This document shows, in pieces, positions 8,706 through 16,662 of a DNA stretch of 41,903 nt (positions are counted from its first letter, which is position 1; every line of letters begins with the position of its first letter). The translations under genes and the position numbers were made by a program. The notes under the pieces were generated by a model. The model saw only the letters and a program-made list of their open reading frames with translations, was not told the origin of the DNA and made no database searches. Source of the stretch: an uncultured Alkalilimnicola sp. (lineage in GTDB: Bacteria; Pseudomonadota; Gammaproteobacteria; Nitrococcales; AK92); the NCBI GenBank assembly GCA_937951875.1, contig CALGAN010000014.1, forward strand, positions 1 to 41,903, written 5' to 3'.

Positions 8706-9076
8706 CGACTCCCCCGGACGCTGCTCATTAACTGGCGCGCACCCGCTGTGAAAGCAGAATAAATCATTCTTTTGCGCCGCTTACGAAGCTTATTTAACAC
8801 AGAACAACTACACAATCCACCGAACCCGCAGGCGACGCCGCGAGGCGTCGCGGCGCTTCGGGAGGGGGCCGCAGCTGCCTGCCCGGATTAACGGCAGGGC
8901 GACACTAGCGACATTTTTGCCCGGCGTCTGCCAACTGATCGACAAGCTCGCCACCTCGCCTTGAAGGCCAGCCCGCACTCCACAAAGACGGCGGCAGCGG
9001 CGACAATGCCGACAACCGGCCGGCGGGCCAGCGCGGACCGCCGGTTACCAGCGACCCCGACATCGAAGGACGCGTC
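8706..9076. promoter_or_regulatory. 371-bp divergent control region between pilG and gshB
   Basis: No convincing gene is present. The half near pilG (about 8745-8815) is the most AT-rich stretch nearby and includes TTAAATAA read on the minus strand, so it probably holds the pilG promoter; I cannot place a clean -35/-10 pair. An 8-bp stem with a 4-base loop (GCGACGCC 8832-8839, GGCGTCGC 8844-8851) marks its edge. The part near gshB is GC-rich, contains a short 7-bp inverted repeat (9020-9026 with 9038-9044) and ends with the gshB ribosome site GAAGGA at 9065-9070. Confidence 0.5.
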
Positions 9077-10027
9077 ATGACCATTCGTCTCGGCGTAGTG
9101 ATGGACCCCATCGCCCACATCAAGCCGTACAAGGACACCACCTTCGCGATGCTGCTCGAAGGTCAACGCCGCGGCTACGAACTGCGCTATCTGGAACTCG
9201 GAGATCTGGAAATCCGCCAGGGTCAGGCCTACGGCCGCAGCCGCCCACTGAAGGTGATGGACGACCGCCGCCACTGGTTCGAGCTTGGCGCGGCCGAGGT
9301 CGCGCCGCTGCACGAGCTGGACGTGGTGCTCATGCGCAAGGATCCGCCGGTGAACGCGGAGTACATCTACGCCACCCAGATCCTGTCGCTGGCGCAGGAG
9401 CAGGGCTGCCTGGTGCTGAACGACCCACAGGGCCTGCGCGACGCCAACGAGAAGCTGTTCGCCCAGCATTTCCCGCAGTGCTGCCCGCCGACGCTGGTCA
9501 CGCGGGACGCCGCCGACATCCGGGCGTTCATCCGCGAGCACGGCAAGGCGGTGCTCAAGCCGCTGTTCGGCATGGGCGGCACCGGCATCTTCGTGCTCGC
9601 CGACGGCGATCCGAACACCAGCGTGGCGATCGAGACCATCACCGAGTCGGGCAGCCGCTACGCCATGGTGCAGCGCTACCTGCCGGAGATCGTCAGCGGC
9701 GACAAGCGCATCCTGCTGATCGACGGCGAGCCGGTACCGTACGCGCTGGCGCGCATCCCCGCCCAGGGCGAAACCCGCGGCAACCTGGCCGCCGGCGGCC
9801 GCGGCGAGGGCGTGCCGCTGACCGACCGCGACCGCTGGATCTGTGAGCAGGTCGCTCCCGCCCTGCGCGCGCGCGGCCTAGTATTCGTCGGTCTGGACGT
9901 GATCGGCGACTATCTGACCGAGGTCAACGTGACCAGCCCCACCTGCGTGAGGGAACTCGACAGTATCTACGGGCTCAATATCTGCGGCCGGTTCTTCGAC
10001 GTCATCGAACGATGCCTGAAGCGCTGA
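9077..10027 (+). CDS. gshB: Glutathione synthetase
   Basis: ATP-dependent ligase joining gamma-glutamylcysteine and glycine, 316 aa, the usual length of bacterial GshB. The N-terminal domain starts TIRLGVVMDPIAHIKPYKDT; the ATP-grasp segments are GKAVLKPLFGMGGTGIF (about residues 155-171), the glycine-rich loop GETRGNLAAGGRG (about 233-245) and the metal-binding LTEVNVTSPTCVREL near residue 290. The ATG follows GAAGGA by six bases. It begins a dense plus-strand run, and apbE overlaps its last 16 bp. In Pseudomonas gshB sits in the same place, divergent from pilG and upstream of tonB3. Cytosolic enzyme of thiol homeostasis. Confidence 0.97.
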   Translation: MTIRLGVVMDPIAHIKPYKDTTFAMLLEGQRRGYELRYLELGDLEIRQGQAYGRSRPLKVMDDRRHWFELGAAEVAPLHELDVVLMRKDPPVNAEYIYATQILSLAQEQGCLVLNDPQGLRDANEKLFAQHFPQCCPPTLVTRDAADIRAFIREHGKAVLKPLFGMGGTGIFVLADGDPNTSVAIETITESGSRYAMVQRYLPEIVSGDKRILLIDGEPVPYALARIPAQGETRGNLAAGGRGEGVPLTDRDRWICEQVAPALRARGLVFVGLDVIGDYLTEVNVTSPTCVRELDSIYGLNICGRFFDVIERCLKR

Positions 10028-11073
10028 GGGACTCGCGAAGCCGACGACTATGGACGGCGCTGCTGCTGGCGCTGCTGCTCGGCGCCTGCGCGCGCGAGCA
10101 GCCGGTCTACCAGAACCGGCTGCTGGTGTTCGGCAGCTTCGTCGACCTCACGCTCTACGGCGTGACCGAAGCCGAGGGAGCCCAGGCCAGCCGCCTGCTC
10201 TTGCAGCAGATGTCGCGCCAGCAGCGCGACTGGAGTCCGCGCGAAGACGGCGAGCTGGCGCGCCTGAACGCGGCGCTGGCGGCCGGCGAGACCATGGAGG
10301 TGTCGGCGGAGATGCTCGAACTGCTCAGCCGCGGCCAACGCTTCTTCGCCGCCACCGACGGGCTGTTGAATCCGGCGATCGGCCGGCTGATCGACCTATG
10401 GGGCTTCGGTCGCTCCGACCAGGAACCGCCGCGCCGCCCGCCCGAGCCGGCGGCCATACGGCAGGTGGTCGAGGCGGCGCCGCGCATGACCGACCTGCGC
10501 CTGGAAGGGCGCTCGGTGCGCAGCGTCAACCCGGCGGTGAAGCTCGATTTCGGCGCGCTGGCGGAAGCGGTGGCGGCCGAGAGCGCGGTGGCGACCCTGC
10601 GCAGCCTGGGCATAGAGAACGCGATCATCAACATGAGCGGCGACATCAAGGTCATCGGCCGGCGCGGTGACCGCAACTGGCGGGTAGGCATCCGCAACCC
10701 GCGCGGCGAGGGCATCCTCGCGGCGGTCGAGCTGGCCGACGGCGAGAGCGTGTTCACCTCCGGCGACTACGAGCGCTTCTTCGAATACGAAGGCCGCCGC
10801 TATCACCATATCCTCGATCCGCGCACCGGCTACCCGAGCGAGGGGCTGGTGTCGGTAACGGTGATCCACGACGATCCGGCCGTGGCCAACGCCGGCACCA
10901 CCGCCATGCTGGTGGCCGGCCCCGAGCGCTGGCCGGAGACGGCGCGGGCGCTGGGCATCGACCAGGTCATGGCCATCGACCGCGATGGCCTGGTGCATCT
11001 GACCCCCGCCATGGCACGGCGGCTGACGTTCCTGGCGGAGCCGCCGCCCCCGACGCGAATCCACACGCCATGA
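10012..11073 (+). CDS. apbE: ApbE-family FAD:protein FMN transferase, predicted lipoprotein
   Basis: ApbE enzymes transfer FMN from FAD to a Ser/Thr of exported or membrane flavoproteins such as Nqr/Rnf subunits and FMN-binding domains. This 353-aa protein has a signal peptide with lipobox LLLGAC (Cys26), so it should be anchored in the periplasm. ApbE-like segments are GLLNPAIGRLIDLWGFG (about 123-139), NMSGDIKVIG (about 208-217), FTSGDYERFF and YHHILDPRTGYPSEGL (about 262-277). Two active-site positions look altered: the usual GxAKGYA/GEGYA segment reads FGALAEAVA, and the metal-ligand segment ADAxxTA reads ANAGTTA, with Asn in place of Asp. It overlaps gshB by 16 bp, and its stop overlaps the next start (ATGA). 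No Nqr or Rnf operon is in the window, so its substrate is unknown. Confidence 0.88.
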   Translation: MPEALRDSRSRRLWTALLLALLLGACAREQPVYQNRLLVFGSFVDLTLYGVTEAEGAQASRLLLQQMSRQQRDWSPREDGELARLNAALAAGETMEVSAEMLELLSRGQRFFAATDGLLNPAIGRLIDLWGFGRSDQEPPRRPPEPAAIRQVVEAAPRMTDLRLEGRSVRSVNPAVKLDFGALAEAVAAESAVATLRSLGIENAIINMSGDIKVIGRRGDRNWRVGIRNPRGEGILAAVELADGESVFTSGDYERFFEYEGRRYHHILDPRTGYPSEGLVSVTVIHDDPAVANAGTTAMLVAGPERWPETARALGIDQVMAIDRDGLVHLTPAMARRLTFLAEPPPPTRIHTP

Positions 11074-11432
11074 TCGGCCGCGGCGACTGCGTGATCGTGC
11101 TCTGCGCCCTGGCCCTGGTGGCCGGGCTCTACCTCGGGCTCTGGACGCCCGCCGGGCACGGCACCGAGGTCAGCATCTGGGTGGCGGGCGAGGAACGGCA
11201 CCGGCTGCCGCTGAACGAGGATCGGTTGCTGGACGTGACCGGCGCCATCGGCATCAGCACGGTCGAGGTGCGCGACGGGCGCGTGCGCGTGCTGAAATCG
11301 CCCGGCCCCTACCAGGTGTGCATGCGCGCCGGCTGGCTGCGCGACAGCGGCGAGAGCGCCGTCTGCCTGCCCAACCAGGTGGTGGTGCAGGTCACCGGGC
11401 CCAATCCACGCTTTGACTCGATCAATTTCTGA
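11070..11432 (+). CDS. NusG domain II-containing membrane-anchored protein
   Basis: A 120-aa protein with an N-terminal membrane helix (about residues 6-26, VIVLCALALVAGLYLGLW) and an extracytoplasmic beta-rich NusG_II domain. Family hallmarks are VEVRDGRVRVLKSPGP, VCMRAGWL and AVCLPNQVVVQV. The first Cys of the usual CPxxxC pair is Gly here (GPYQVC), leaving the later two Cys. Such small proteins often accompany ApbE and Gx-type transporters, and a role in extracytoplasmic flavin or electron-transfer systems has been proposed from that linkage. The start overlaps apbE by four bases, so the two are translationally coupled. Function is not established. Confidence 0.75.
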   Translation: MIGRGDCVIVLCALALVAGLYLGLWTPAGHGTEVSIWVAGEERHRLPLNEDRLLDVTGAIGISTVEVRDGRVRVLKSPGPYQVCMRAGWLRDSGESAVCLPNQVVVQVTGPNPRFDSINF

Positions 11433-11434
11433 CC

Positions 11435-12001
11435 ATGCGCGAGCCCGGCCACACCGTCGTTCAAAGCACCCGCGAGGATGTGCGCATCGCCTACCTCGCG
11501 GCGCTGGCGATCGTCATCCACATCGCCGAGACGGCGCTGCCGAGCCCGCTGCCCGGCATCAAGCCGGGGCTGGCCAACATCGTCACCGTGGTGGTGCTGT
11601 GCCGCTTCGGCTGGCGTGCCGCCGCCTGGGTGGGGCTGCTGCGGGTGCTGGTAGGCAGCCTGCTGGTCGGCACCTTCCTGTCGCCGACCTTTTTCTTGAG
11701 CGCGGCCGGCGCGCTGGCGGCGGTGCTCGCCCTGGGGTTGAGCGACCGCCTGCCGGGCGTCGGCCCGATCGGCCACAGCGTCCTGGCCAGCCTTGCGCAC
11801 ATGGCCGCGCAATTCGCTGTGGCCTATCAGCTTTTCGTTCCACACCCGGCGATGCTGCGCCTGCTGCCGGTATTGATGAGCGCCGCCCTGGCGTTCGGGC
11901 TGGTGAACGGCCTGATCGCCGCCCGCATGAGCGCCGTCGCCCATGCCCGCAGCACCGCCGCCGATCCCGACGAGCTCCCGACATGCGCGCCGCAACGCTG
12001 A
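11435..12001 (+). CDS. Gx transporter family integral membrane protein
   Basis: A 188-aa membrane protein of the family once called heptaprenyl diphosphate synthase component I (Hpre_diP_synt_I), which resembles S-components of ECF vitamin transporters. Several hydrophobic helices are visible (for example YLAALAIVIHIAETAL, LANIVTVVVLCRFGW, LLRVLVGSLLVGTFL and the C-terminal ALAFGLVNGLIAA). The family signature ALPSPLPGIKPGLANIV is intact near residues 37-53. It starts two bases after the NusG_II gene and its last 19 bp overlap tonB. Linkage to ApbE suggests flavin or flavin-precursor movement across the membrane; substrate and direction are inference. No prenyl synthase partner is present. 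Confidence 0.75.
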   Translation: MREPGHTVVQSTREDVRIAYLAALAIVIHIAETALPSPLPGIKPGLANIVTVVVLCRFGWRAAAWVGLLRVLVGSLLVGTFLSPTFFLSAAGALAAVLALGLSDRLPGVGPIGHSVLASLAHMAAQFAVAYQLFVPHPAMLRLLPVLMSAALAFGLVNGLIAARMSAVAHARSTAADPDELPTCAPQR

Positions 12002-12843
12002 CCTCCGCCGACCGCCTGTCCGTGGCGATCTTTTTCGCCCTGATCATCCACGCCCTGATCATCCTCGGCGTGGGCTTCAAACTGACGCTGCCCAAGCCGC
12101 CGCGGGAAGCGCCGATCCTGGAGATCACCATCGCGCAGACGCCGTCCGCGACCACGCCCAAAGACTACGATTTCCTGGCGCAGGCCAATCAGGACGGCGG
12201 CGGCGTCAACGACAAGGCCGGCCGGCCGCGTCAGCAGACCCCGGCGATCACGCCAGGCCAGGACGGCACGCACGCCGTGGACGCCGCACCGACGCCGACC
12301 CCGCCGCCGCGGCAACAGCAGCAGGTGGTGGCCGGCCGCGAGTCGCCGCAGAAGACGCCTTCGCGGCCGAGCGAAACCGCGCCCGAGACGCCCAAGCCCA
12401 GCGCCGCGGACCTGATCAACGCCAGCCAGCAGCTGGCGGTCGCCTCGGCCTTCCGCGAGGACGGCGACGACGGGACCCGGGCGCCGACCAAGCAGCGCAT
12501 CACCGCCCGCACCAAGCACCACCCCTCGGCCGCCTACATGAAGGCGTGGATCGACAAGGTGGAGGAAGTCGGCAATCTCAACTATCCCGACGAGGCGCGG
12601 CGGCGGCGCCTGTCCGGCTCGCTGATCCTGGAGGTGACGCTGTGGCCGGACGGCCGGCTGAAGGACACCCGCATCCTCCAGCCCTCCGAGCATCCGGCGC
12701 TCAACGAGGCGGCGCTGCGCATCGTGCGGCTGGCCGCGCCGTTCGCGCCGGTACCGCCCGAGGTGCTGCAGGGCCACGAGTTGCTGGTGATCACCCGCAC
12801 CTGGGAATTCATCGATCAATCCGGCTTCAGCACCCGCAACTGA
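11983..12843 (+). CDS. tonB: TonB-family energy transducer (TonB3-like)
   Basis: A 286-aa protein with one N-terminal membrane helix (about residues 13-33, LSVAIFFALIIHALIILGVG, with the family His), a long Pro/Thr/Gln-rich periplasmic spacer (about 60-165) and a C-terminal TonB domain (about 190-280: YPDEARRRRLSGSLILEVTL, LNEAALRIVRLAAPFAP). I chose the ATG at 11983, which overlaps the Gx gene by 19 bp; an upstream extension in this frame runs only through other genes. No exbB or exbD is nearby. Its position between gshB and algH equals tonB3 of P. aeruginosa, which is required for twitching motility, so a role in pilus function rather than siderophore uptake is plausible. Confidence 0.85.
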   Translation: MRAATLTSADRLSVAIFFALIIHALIILGVGFKLTLPKPPREAPILEITIAQTPSATTPKDYDFLAQANQDGGGVNDKAGRPRQQTPAITPGQDGTHAVDAAPTPTPPPRQQQQVVAGRESPQKTPSRPSETAPETPKPSAADLINASQQLAVASAFREDGDDGTRAPTKQRITARTKHHPSAAYMKAWIDKVEEVGNLNYPDEARRRRLSGSLILEVTLWPDGRLKDTRILQPSEHPALNEAALRIVRLAAPFAPVPPEVLQGHELLVITRTWEFIDQSGFSTRN

Positions 12844-12862
12844 TGCTTGCGTCGGCCGCGGC

Positions 12863-12904
12863 CGGACCCACCTTGTTCGGGTCCGTGCCGCTGGCCGATA
12901 CTAT
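12863..12904 (+). promoter_or_regulatory. Hairpin and candidate algH promoter
   Basis: Between tonB and algH lies a 7-bp stem (CGGACCC 12863-12869, GGGTCCG 12879-12885). TTGTTC (12873-12878) and GATACT (12897-12902), 18 bases apart, could form a weak sigma-70 promoter with transcription starting at or next to the algH ATG (12910). algH has no visible Shine-Dalgarno sequence, which would fit a leaderless message. Weak evidence. Confidence 0.25.
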
Positions 12905-12909
12905 GCGTC

Positions 12910-13470
12910 ATGAGCGGGTCCTATCTGACCAATCACTTTCTGATCGCCATGCCGACGCTGGCCGACCGCAATTTCTCGCGGACGGTGACCTATCTTTGCG
13001 AGCACAACGCCCACGGCGCCATCGGCATCGTCATCAACCGCCCCTCCGAACTGACCCTCGGCGACCTGTTCGACCATCTGCAGATTCCCGCCGCCGATCC
13101 GGAGGTGCGGGCACGGCCGCTGTTCCTCGGCGGCCCGGTCCAGCGCGAGCGCGGGTTCGTGCTGCACGCCCCCTCCGACCGCTGGGATTCCAGCCTGCAG
13201 GTATCCGAGCAGATCGCTCTGACCACCTCCAAGGACATCCTGACCGCCATCGCCAACGGCGACGGTCCGAGCCGCTTTCTGGTAGCGCTCGGCTACGCCG
13301 GCTGGGGGCCGGGTCAGCTGGAGGCGGAGATCGCCGCGAACGCCTGGCTGAGCGGTCCGGCCGACGTCGACCTCATCTTCGACGGCCCGACCGAGATGCG
13401 CTGGCAGGCGGCGGCCGCTCTGCTCGGGGTCGACCTGGCGCTGCTGTCCTCCCATGTCGGGCACGCCTGA
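12910..13470 (+). CDS. algH: YqgE/AlgH family protein
   Basis: Conserved 186-aa cytosolic protein of unknown biochemical function (UPF0301). The N-terminus SGSYLTNHFLIAMPTLADRN, the internal HGAIGIVINRPSELTLGDLF, LFLGGPVQRERGFVLH and the later ALGYAGWGPGQLEAEIAANA all match the family. I chose the ATG at 12910, which gives the canonical start; a TTG 21 codons upstream gives a non-conserved extension. No ribosome binding site precedes it. Its end overlaps ruvX by 17 bp, the ancestral algH-ruvX order. In Pseudomonas AlgH was linked to alginate regulation; a direct mechanism is not known. Confidence 0.93.
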   Translation: MSGSYLTNHFLIAMPTLADRNFSRTVTYLCEHNAHGAIGIVINRPSELTLGDLFDHLQIPAADPEVRARPLFLGGPVQRERGFVLHAPSDRWDSSLQVSEQIALTTSKDILTAIANGDGPSRFLVALGYAGWGPGQLEAEIAANAWLSGPADVDLIFDGPTEMRWQAAAALLGVDLALLSSHVGHA

Positions 13471-13898
13471 GCCCGTGCCCGCCGGCACTTATCTGGGCTT
13501 CGACTTCGGCCTGCGCCGCATCGGCGTGGCGGTGGGCGAGTCGATCACTCGCTCGGCCCGCCCGCTGACCACCCTGCTCTGCCGCGACGGCAACCCGGAC
13601 TGGGAGCGCGTGGCGGCGCTGATCGAGGAGTGGCAGCCGCGGGCGCTGGTGGTGGGGCTGCCGCGCAACGACGACGGCAGCGACTCGGCGCTGACGCCTC
13701 AGGCAGAGCGCTTCGCGCGGCGCCTGCACGGCCGCTTCGGCCTGACGGTGCACACCGCCGACGAACGATTGTCCTCCCACGCCGCGGAGCGGCATCTGGC
13801 CGAGACCGGGCGGGGCGGGCGCAAACTGGCCAAGCGCAAGGAGACAATCGACAGCTTGGCCGCGGCGATCATTCTGGAAAGCTGGCTGCAGGAACAGC

Positions 13899-13906
<8 letters not shown>
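13454..13906 (+). CDS. ruvX: Holliday junction resolvase-like nuclease RuvX (YqgF)
   Basis: RNase H-fold protein of 150 aa, implicated in 16S rRNA 5' maturation and/or resolution of DNA junctions. Active-site segments are YLGFDFGLRRIGVAVGE (first Asp near residue 17), VVGLPRNDDGSDSALT (about 72-87), VHTADERLSSHAAE (Glu near residue 103) and the C-terminal ETIDSLAAAIILESWL (last Asp). All acidic residues expected for catalysis are present. It overlaps algH by 17 bp and pyrR by 8 bp, so it is in the middle of a translationally coupled chain. The assignment is safe; which of the two proposed activities matters is not shown by sequence. Confidence 0.93.
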
Positions 13907-14401
<495 letters not shown>

Positions 14402-14405
<4 letters not shown>

Positions 14406-15376
14406 ACCTGCAACTGGATTCGCAAGGGCGCCTGCGCCATTTCCTCACCACCGAGGGCTTATCGCGCGAGCTGCTGACCCAGATCCTGGACACCGCCGAG
14501 TCTTTCTCCGGGGTCATCGACAAATCGGTGAAGAAGGTGCCGCTGCTGCGCGGCCGCACCGTGATGAACCTGTTCTTCGAGGCCAGCACCCGCACCCGCA
14601 CCACCTTCGAGCTGGCCGCCAAGCGGCTGTCGGCGGACGTGATCAACCTGGACGTGGCGCGCTCCTCCACGGTCAAGGGCGAGACCCTGCTGGACACGCT
14701 GCGCAACCTCGAGGCCATGCAGTGCGACATGTTCGTGGTGCGCCACAGCGACTCGGGCGCGGCGCACTTCATCGCCCGCCACGTGCGCCCGGGCGTGAGC
14801 GTGATCAACGCCGGCGACGGCCGCCACGCCCACCCCACCCAGGCCATGCTCGACATGTTCACCATCCGCCAGTACAAGGGCGGCTTCGAGCATCTGCGGG
14901 TGGCCATCGTCGGCGACATCCTGCACTCGCGGGTGGCGCGCTCCGAGATCCACGCCCTCAACACCCTGGGCGCGGCCGAGGTGCGGGTGATCGGCCCGCG
15001 CACCCTGCTGCCGCGCCACATCGAGGATCTGGGCGTGCGCGTGTTCTACGACATGAAGCAAGGCCTCAAGGACGTCGACGTGATCTGCATGCTGCGCCTA
15101 CAGCGCGAGCGCATGGAGGGCGCGCTGCTGCCCTCCGAGTCGGAGTTCTTCCGCCTCTACGGCCTAACCGAGGAGAAGCTGGCGCTGGCCCATCCGGACG
15201 CCATCGTCATGCATCCGGGGCCGATCAACCGCGGCGTGGAGATCGCGTCGAGCGTCGCCGACGGGCCGCGCTCGGTGATCCTGCCGCAGGTCACCAACGG
15301 CATCGCGGTGCGCATGGCGGTGATGTCGCTGGCGATGGGCGCGGCGGCTGACAACGACACCCGGGGGACGGCATGA
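14402..15376 (+). CDS. pyrB: Aspartate carbamoyltransferase catalytic subunit
   Basis: Enzyme condensing carbamoyl phosphate and aspartate in pyrimidine synthesis, 324 aa. The carbamoyl-phosphate motif STRTRTTFELAAKRL lies near residues 61-75, the lysine loop VARSSTVKGETLLDTLRNLE near 80-99, HPTQAMLDMFTIRQ near 140-153, and VMHPGPINRGVEI near 270. It overlaps pyrR and pyrC' by four bases each (ATGA). No pyrI regulatory subunit is present. In Pseudomonas such PyrB forms a dodecamer with the inactive dihydroorotase PyrC', and the following gene fits that arrangement. Catalytic residues look complete. Confidence 0.97.
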
Positions 15377-16656
15377 AGGGGCTGGTGATCCGCAACGGCC
15401 GAGTCATCGATCCGGCCAACGATTTCGACGACGTCGCCGATCTGTTCATCGTCGACGGGCGCATCGCCGCCGTCGGCCAGGCGCCGGCCAGCTTCCAGGC
15501 CGAGCAGAGCCTGGACGCCGCCGGCCTGGTGGTCTGCCCGGGCCTGGTGGATCTCAGCGCCCGCCTGCGCGAGCCCGGCGCCACCCACAAAGCCACCATC
15601 GCCAGCGAAGCGCAGGCGGCGGTCGCCGGCGGCATCACCACCCTGTGCCTGCCGCCGGACACTCAGCCGGTGATCGACACGCCGTCGGTGGTGCAGCTGG
15701 TGCTGCGCCGCGCCGAGGAGGCCGGCGCCGCCCGGGTGGTGCCGCTCGGCGCGCTCACCCAGCAGCTGGCGGGTCAGCTGCTGAGCGGCATGGCCGCGCT
15801 GCGCGACGCCGGCTGCCCGGCGCTGAGCGACGGCGGCCGTCCGGTGGTCAACTCGCGGGTGCTGCGGCGGGCCTTGGAATACGCCGCCACCTTCGAGCTG
15901 CCGGTGCTGCTCACGCCCAAGGACGTTTACCTCAGCGAAGGCGGCCTGATCCACGAAGGCGCGGTCGCCACCCGACTCGGCCTGCCCGGCATCCCGGAGG
16001 CGGCGGAGACGGCGGCGCTGGCGCGCGATCTGGCGCTGGTGGAGCAGACCGGCGCCCGCGTTCACTTCGCCCGCCTGTCCGCCGCTCGCGCCGCCGACTG
16101 GCTGGCCCGCGCCCGCCGCGACGGCCTGCCGGTATCCGCCGACGTCGCCGCCCATCAGCTGTTCCTGACCGAAATGGACCTGTGGGACTTCAACGCCACC
16201 TGCCGGGTCGAGCCGCCGCTGCGCGAGCAGCGCGACCGCGACGCGCTGCGCCGCGCCGTGGCCGAGGGCGTGATCGAGGTGATCTGCTCCGATCATCAGC
16301 CGCACGAGCCCGACGCCAAGGACGCGCCGCTGGCCGGCACCGAGCCAGGCGTCTCCGGTCTGGACACGCTGCTGGCACTGGTGCTGCGGCTGGTGCAGGA
16401 GGACGTGCTGCCGCTTCCCCGCGCGCTGGCCACAGTCACCTGCAACCCGGCGCGGCTGCTGGGCCTGGACGCCGGCCACCTGACCCCCGGCGCGCCGGCC
16501 GATCTGTGCCTGTTCGATCCCGACCGGCCCTGGCGGCTGACCGCCGAGGCCATGCGCAGCCGCGGCCGCAACTCGCCGTTCCTCGGCTGGGAGTTCACCG
16601 GTCAGGTGGTGCATACCTTGGTCGGCGGCTGCTGCGTCTACAGCTGCCAGGAGTAA
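15373..16656 (+). CDS. pyrC': Non-catalytic dihydroorotase homolog PyrC' (PyrX), ATCase partner
   Basis: Amidohydrolase-fold protein of 427 aa in the type I dihydroorotase family. The metal-binding DxHxHxREPG motif is degraded to LVDLSARLREPG (about residues 58-69), so both metal His are missing. The later HCED-like segment reads LLTPKDVYLSEGG, again without His. The late Asp segment VICSDHQPHEPDAK is kept. By family knowledge these losses mean no dihydroorotase activity; in Pseudomonas the equivalent protein is a structural subunit needed for active PyrB. It is coupled to pyrB by an ATGA overlap, which suits 1:1 assembly. A separate active pyrC must exist elsewhere in the genome. Confidence 0.9.
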   Translation: MKGLVIRNGRVIDPANDFDDVADLFIVDGRIAAVGQAPASFQAEQSLDAAGLVVCPGLVDLSARLREPGATHKATIASEAQAAVAGGITTLCLPPDTQPVIDTPSVVQLVLRRAEEAGAARVVPLGALTQQLAGQLLSGMAALRDAGCPALSDGGRPVVNSRVLRRALEYAATFELPVLLTPKDVYLSEGGLIHEGAVATRLGLPGIPEAAETAALARDLALVEQTGARVHFARLSAARAADWLARARRDGLPVSADVAAHQLFLTEMDLWDFNATCRVEPPLREQRDRDALRRAVAEGVIEVICSDHQPHEPDAKDAPLAGTEPGVSGLDTLLALVLRLVQEDVLPLPRALATVTCNPARLLGLDAGHLTPGAPADLCLFDPDRPWRLTAEAMRSRGRNSPFLGWEFTGQVVHTLVGGCCVYSCQE

Positions 16657-16662
16657 GCGGCG

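Noticed and set aside
8888..9541. Minus-strand frame entering the pilG-gshB gap
   Set aside because: Mostly opposite gshB; the part in the gap has no ribosome site or recognisable protein.
11943..13568. 541-aa plus-strand frame through tonB and algH in another reading frame
   Set aside because: Overlaps genes with clear families and reads as repetitive Ala/Gly/Arg sequence.
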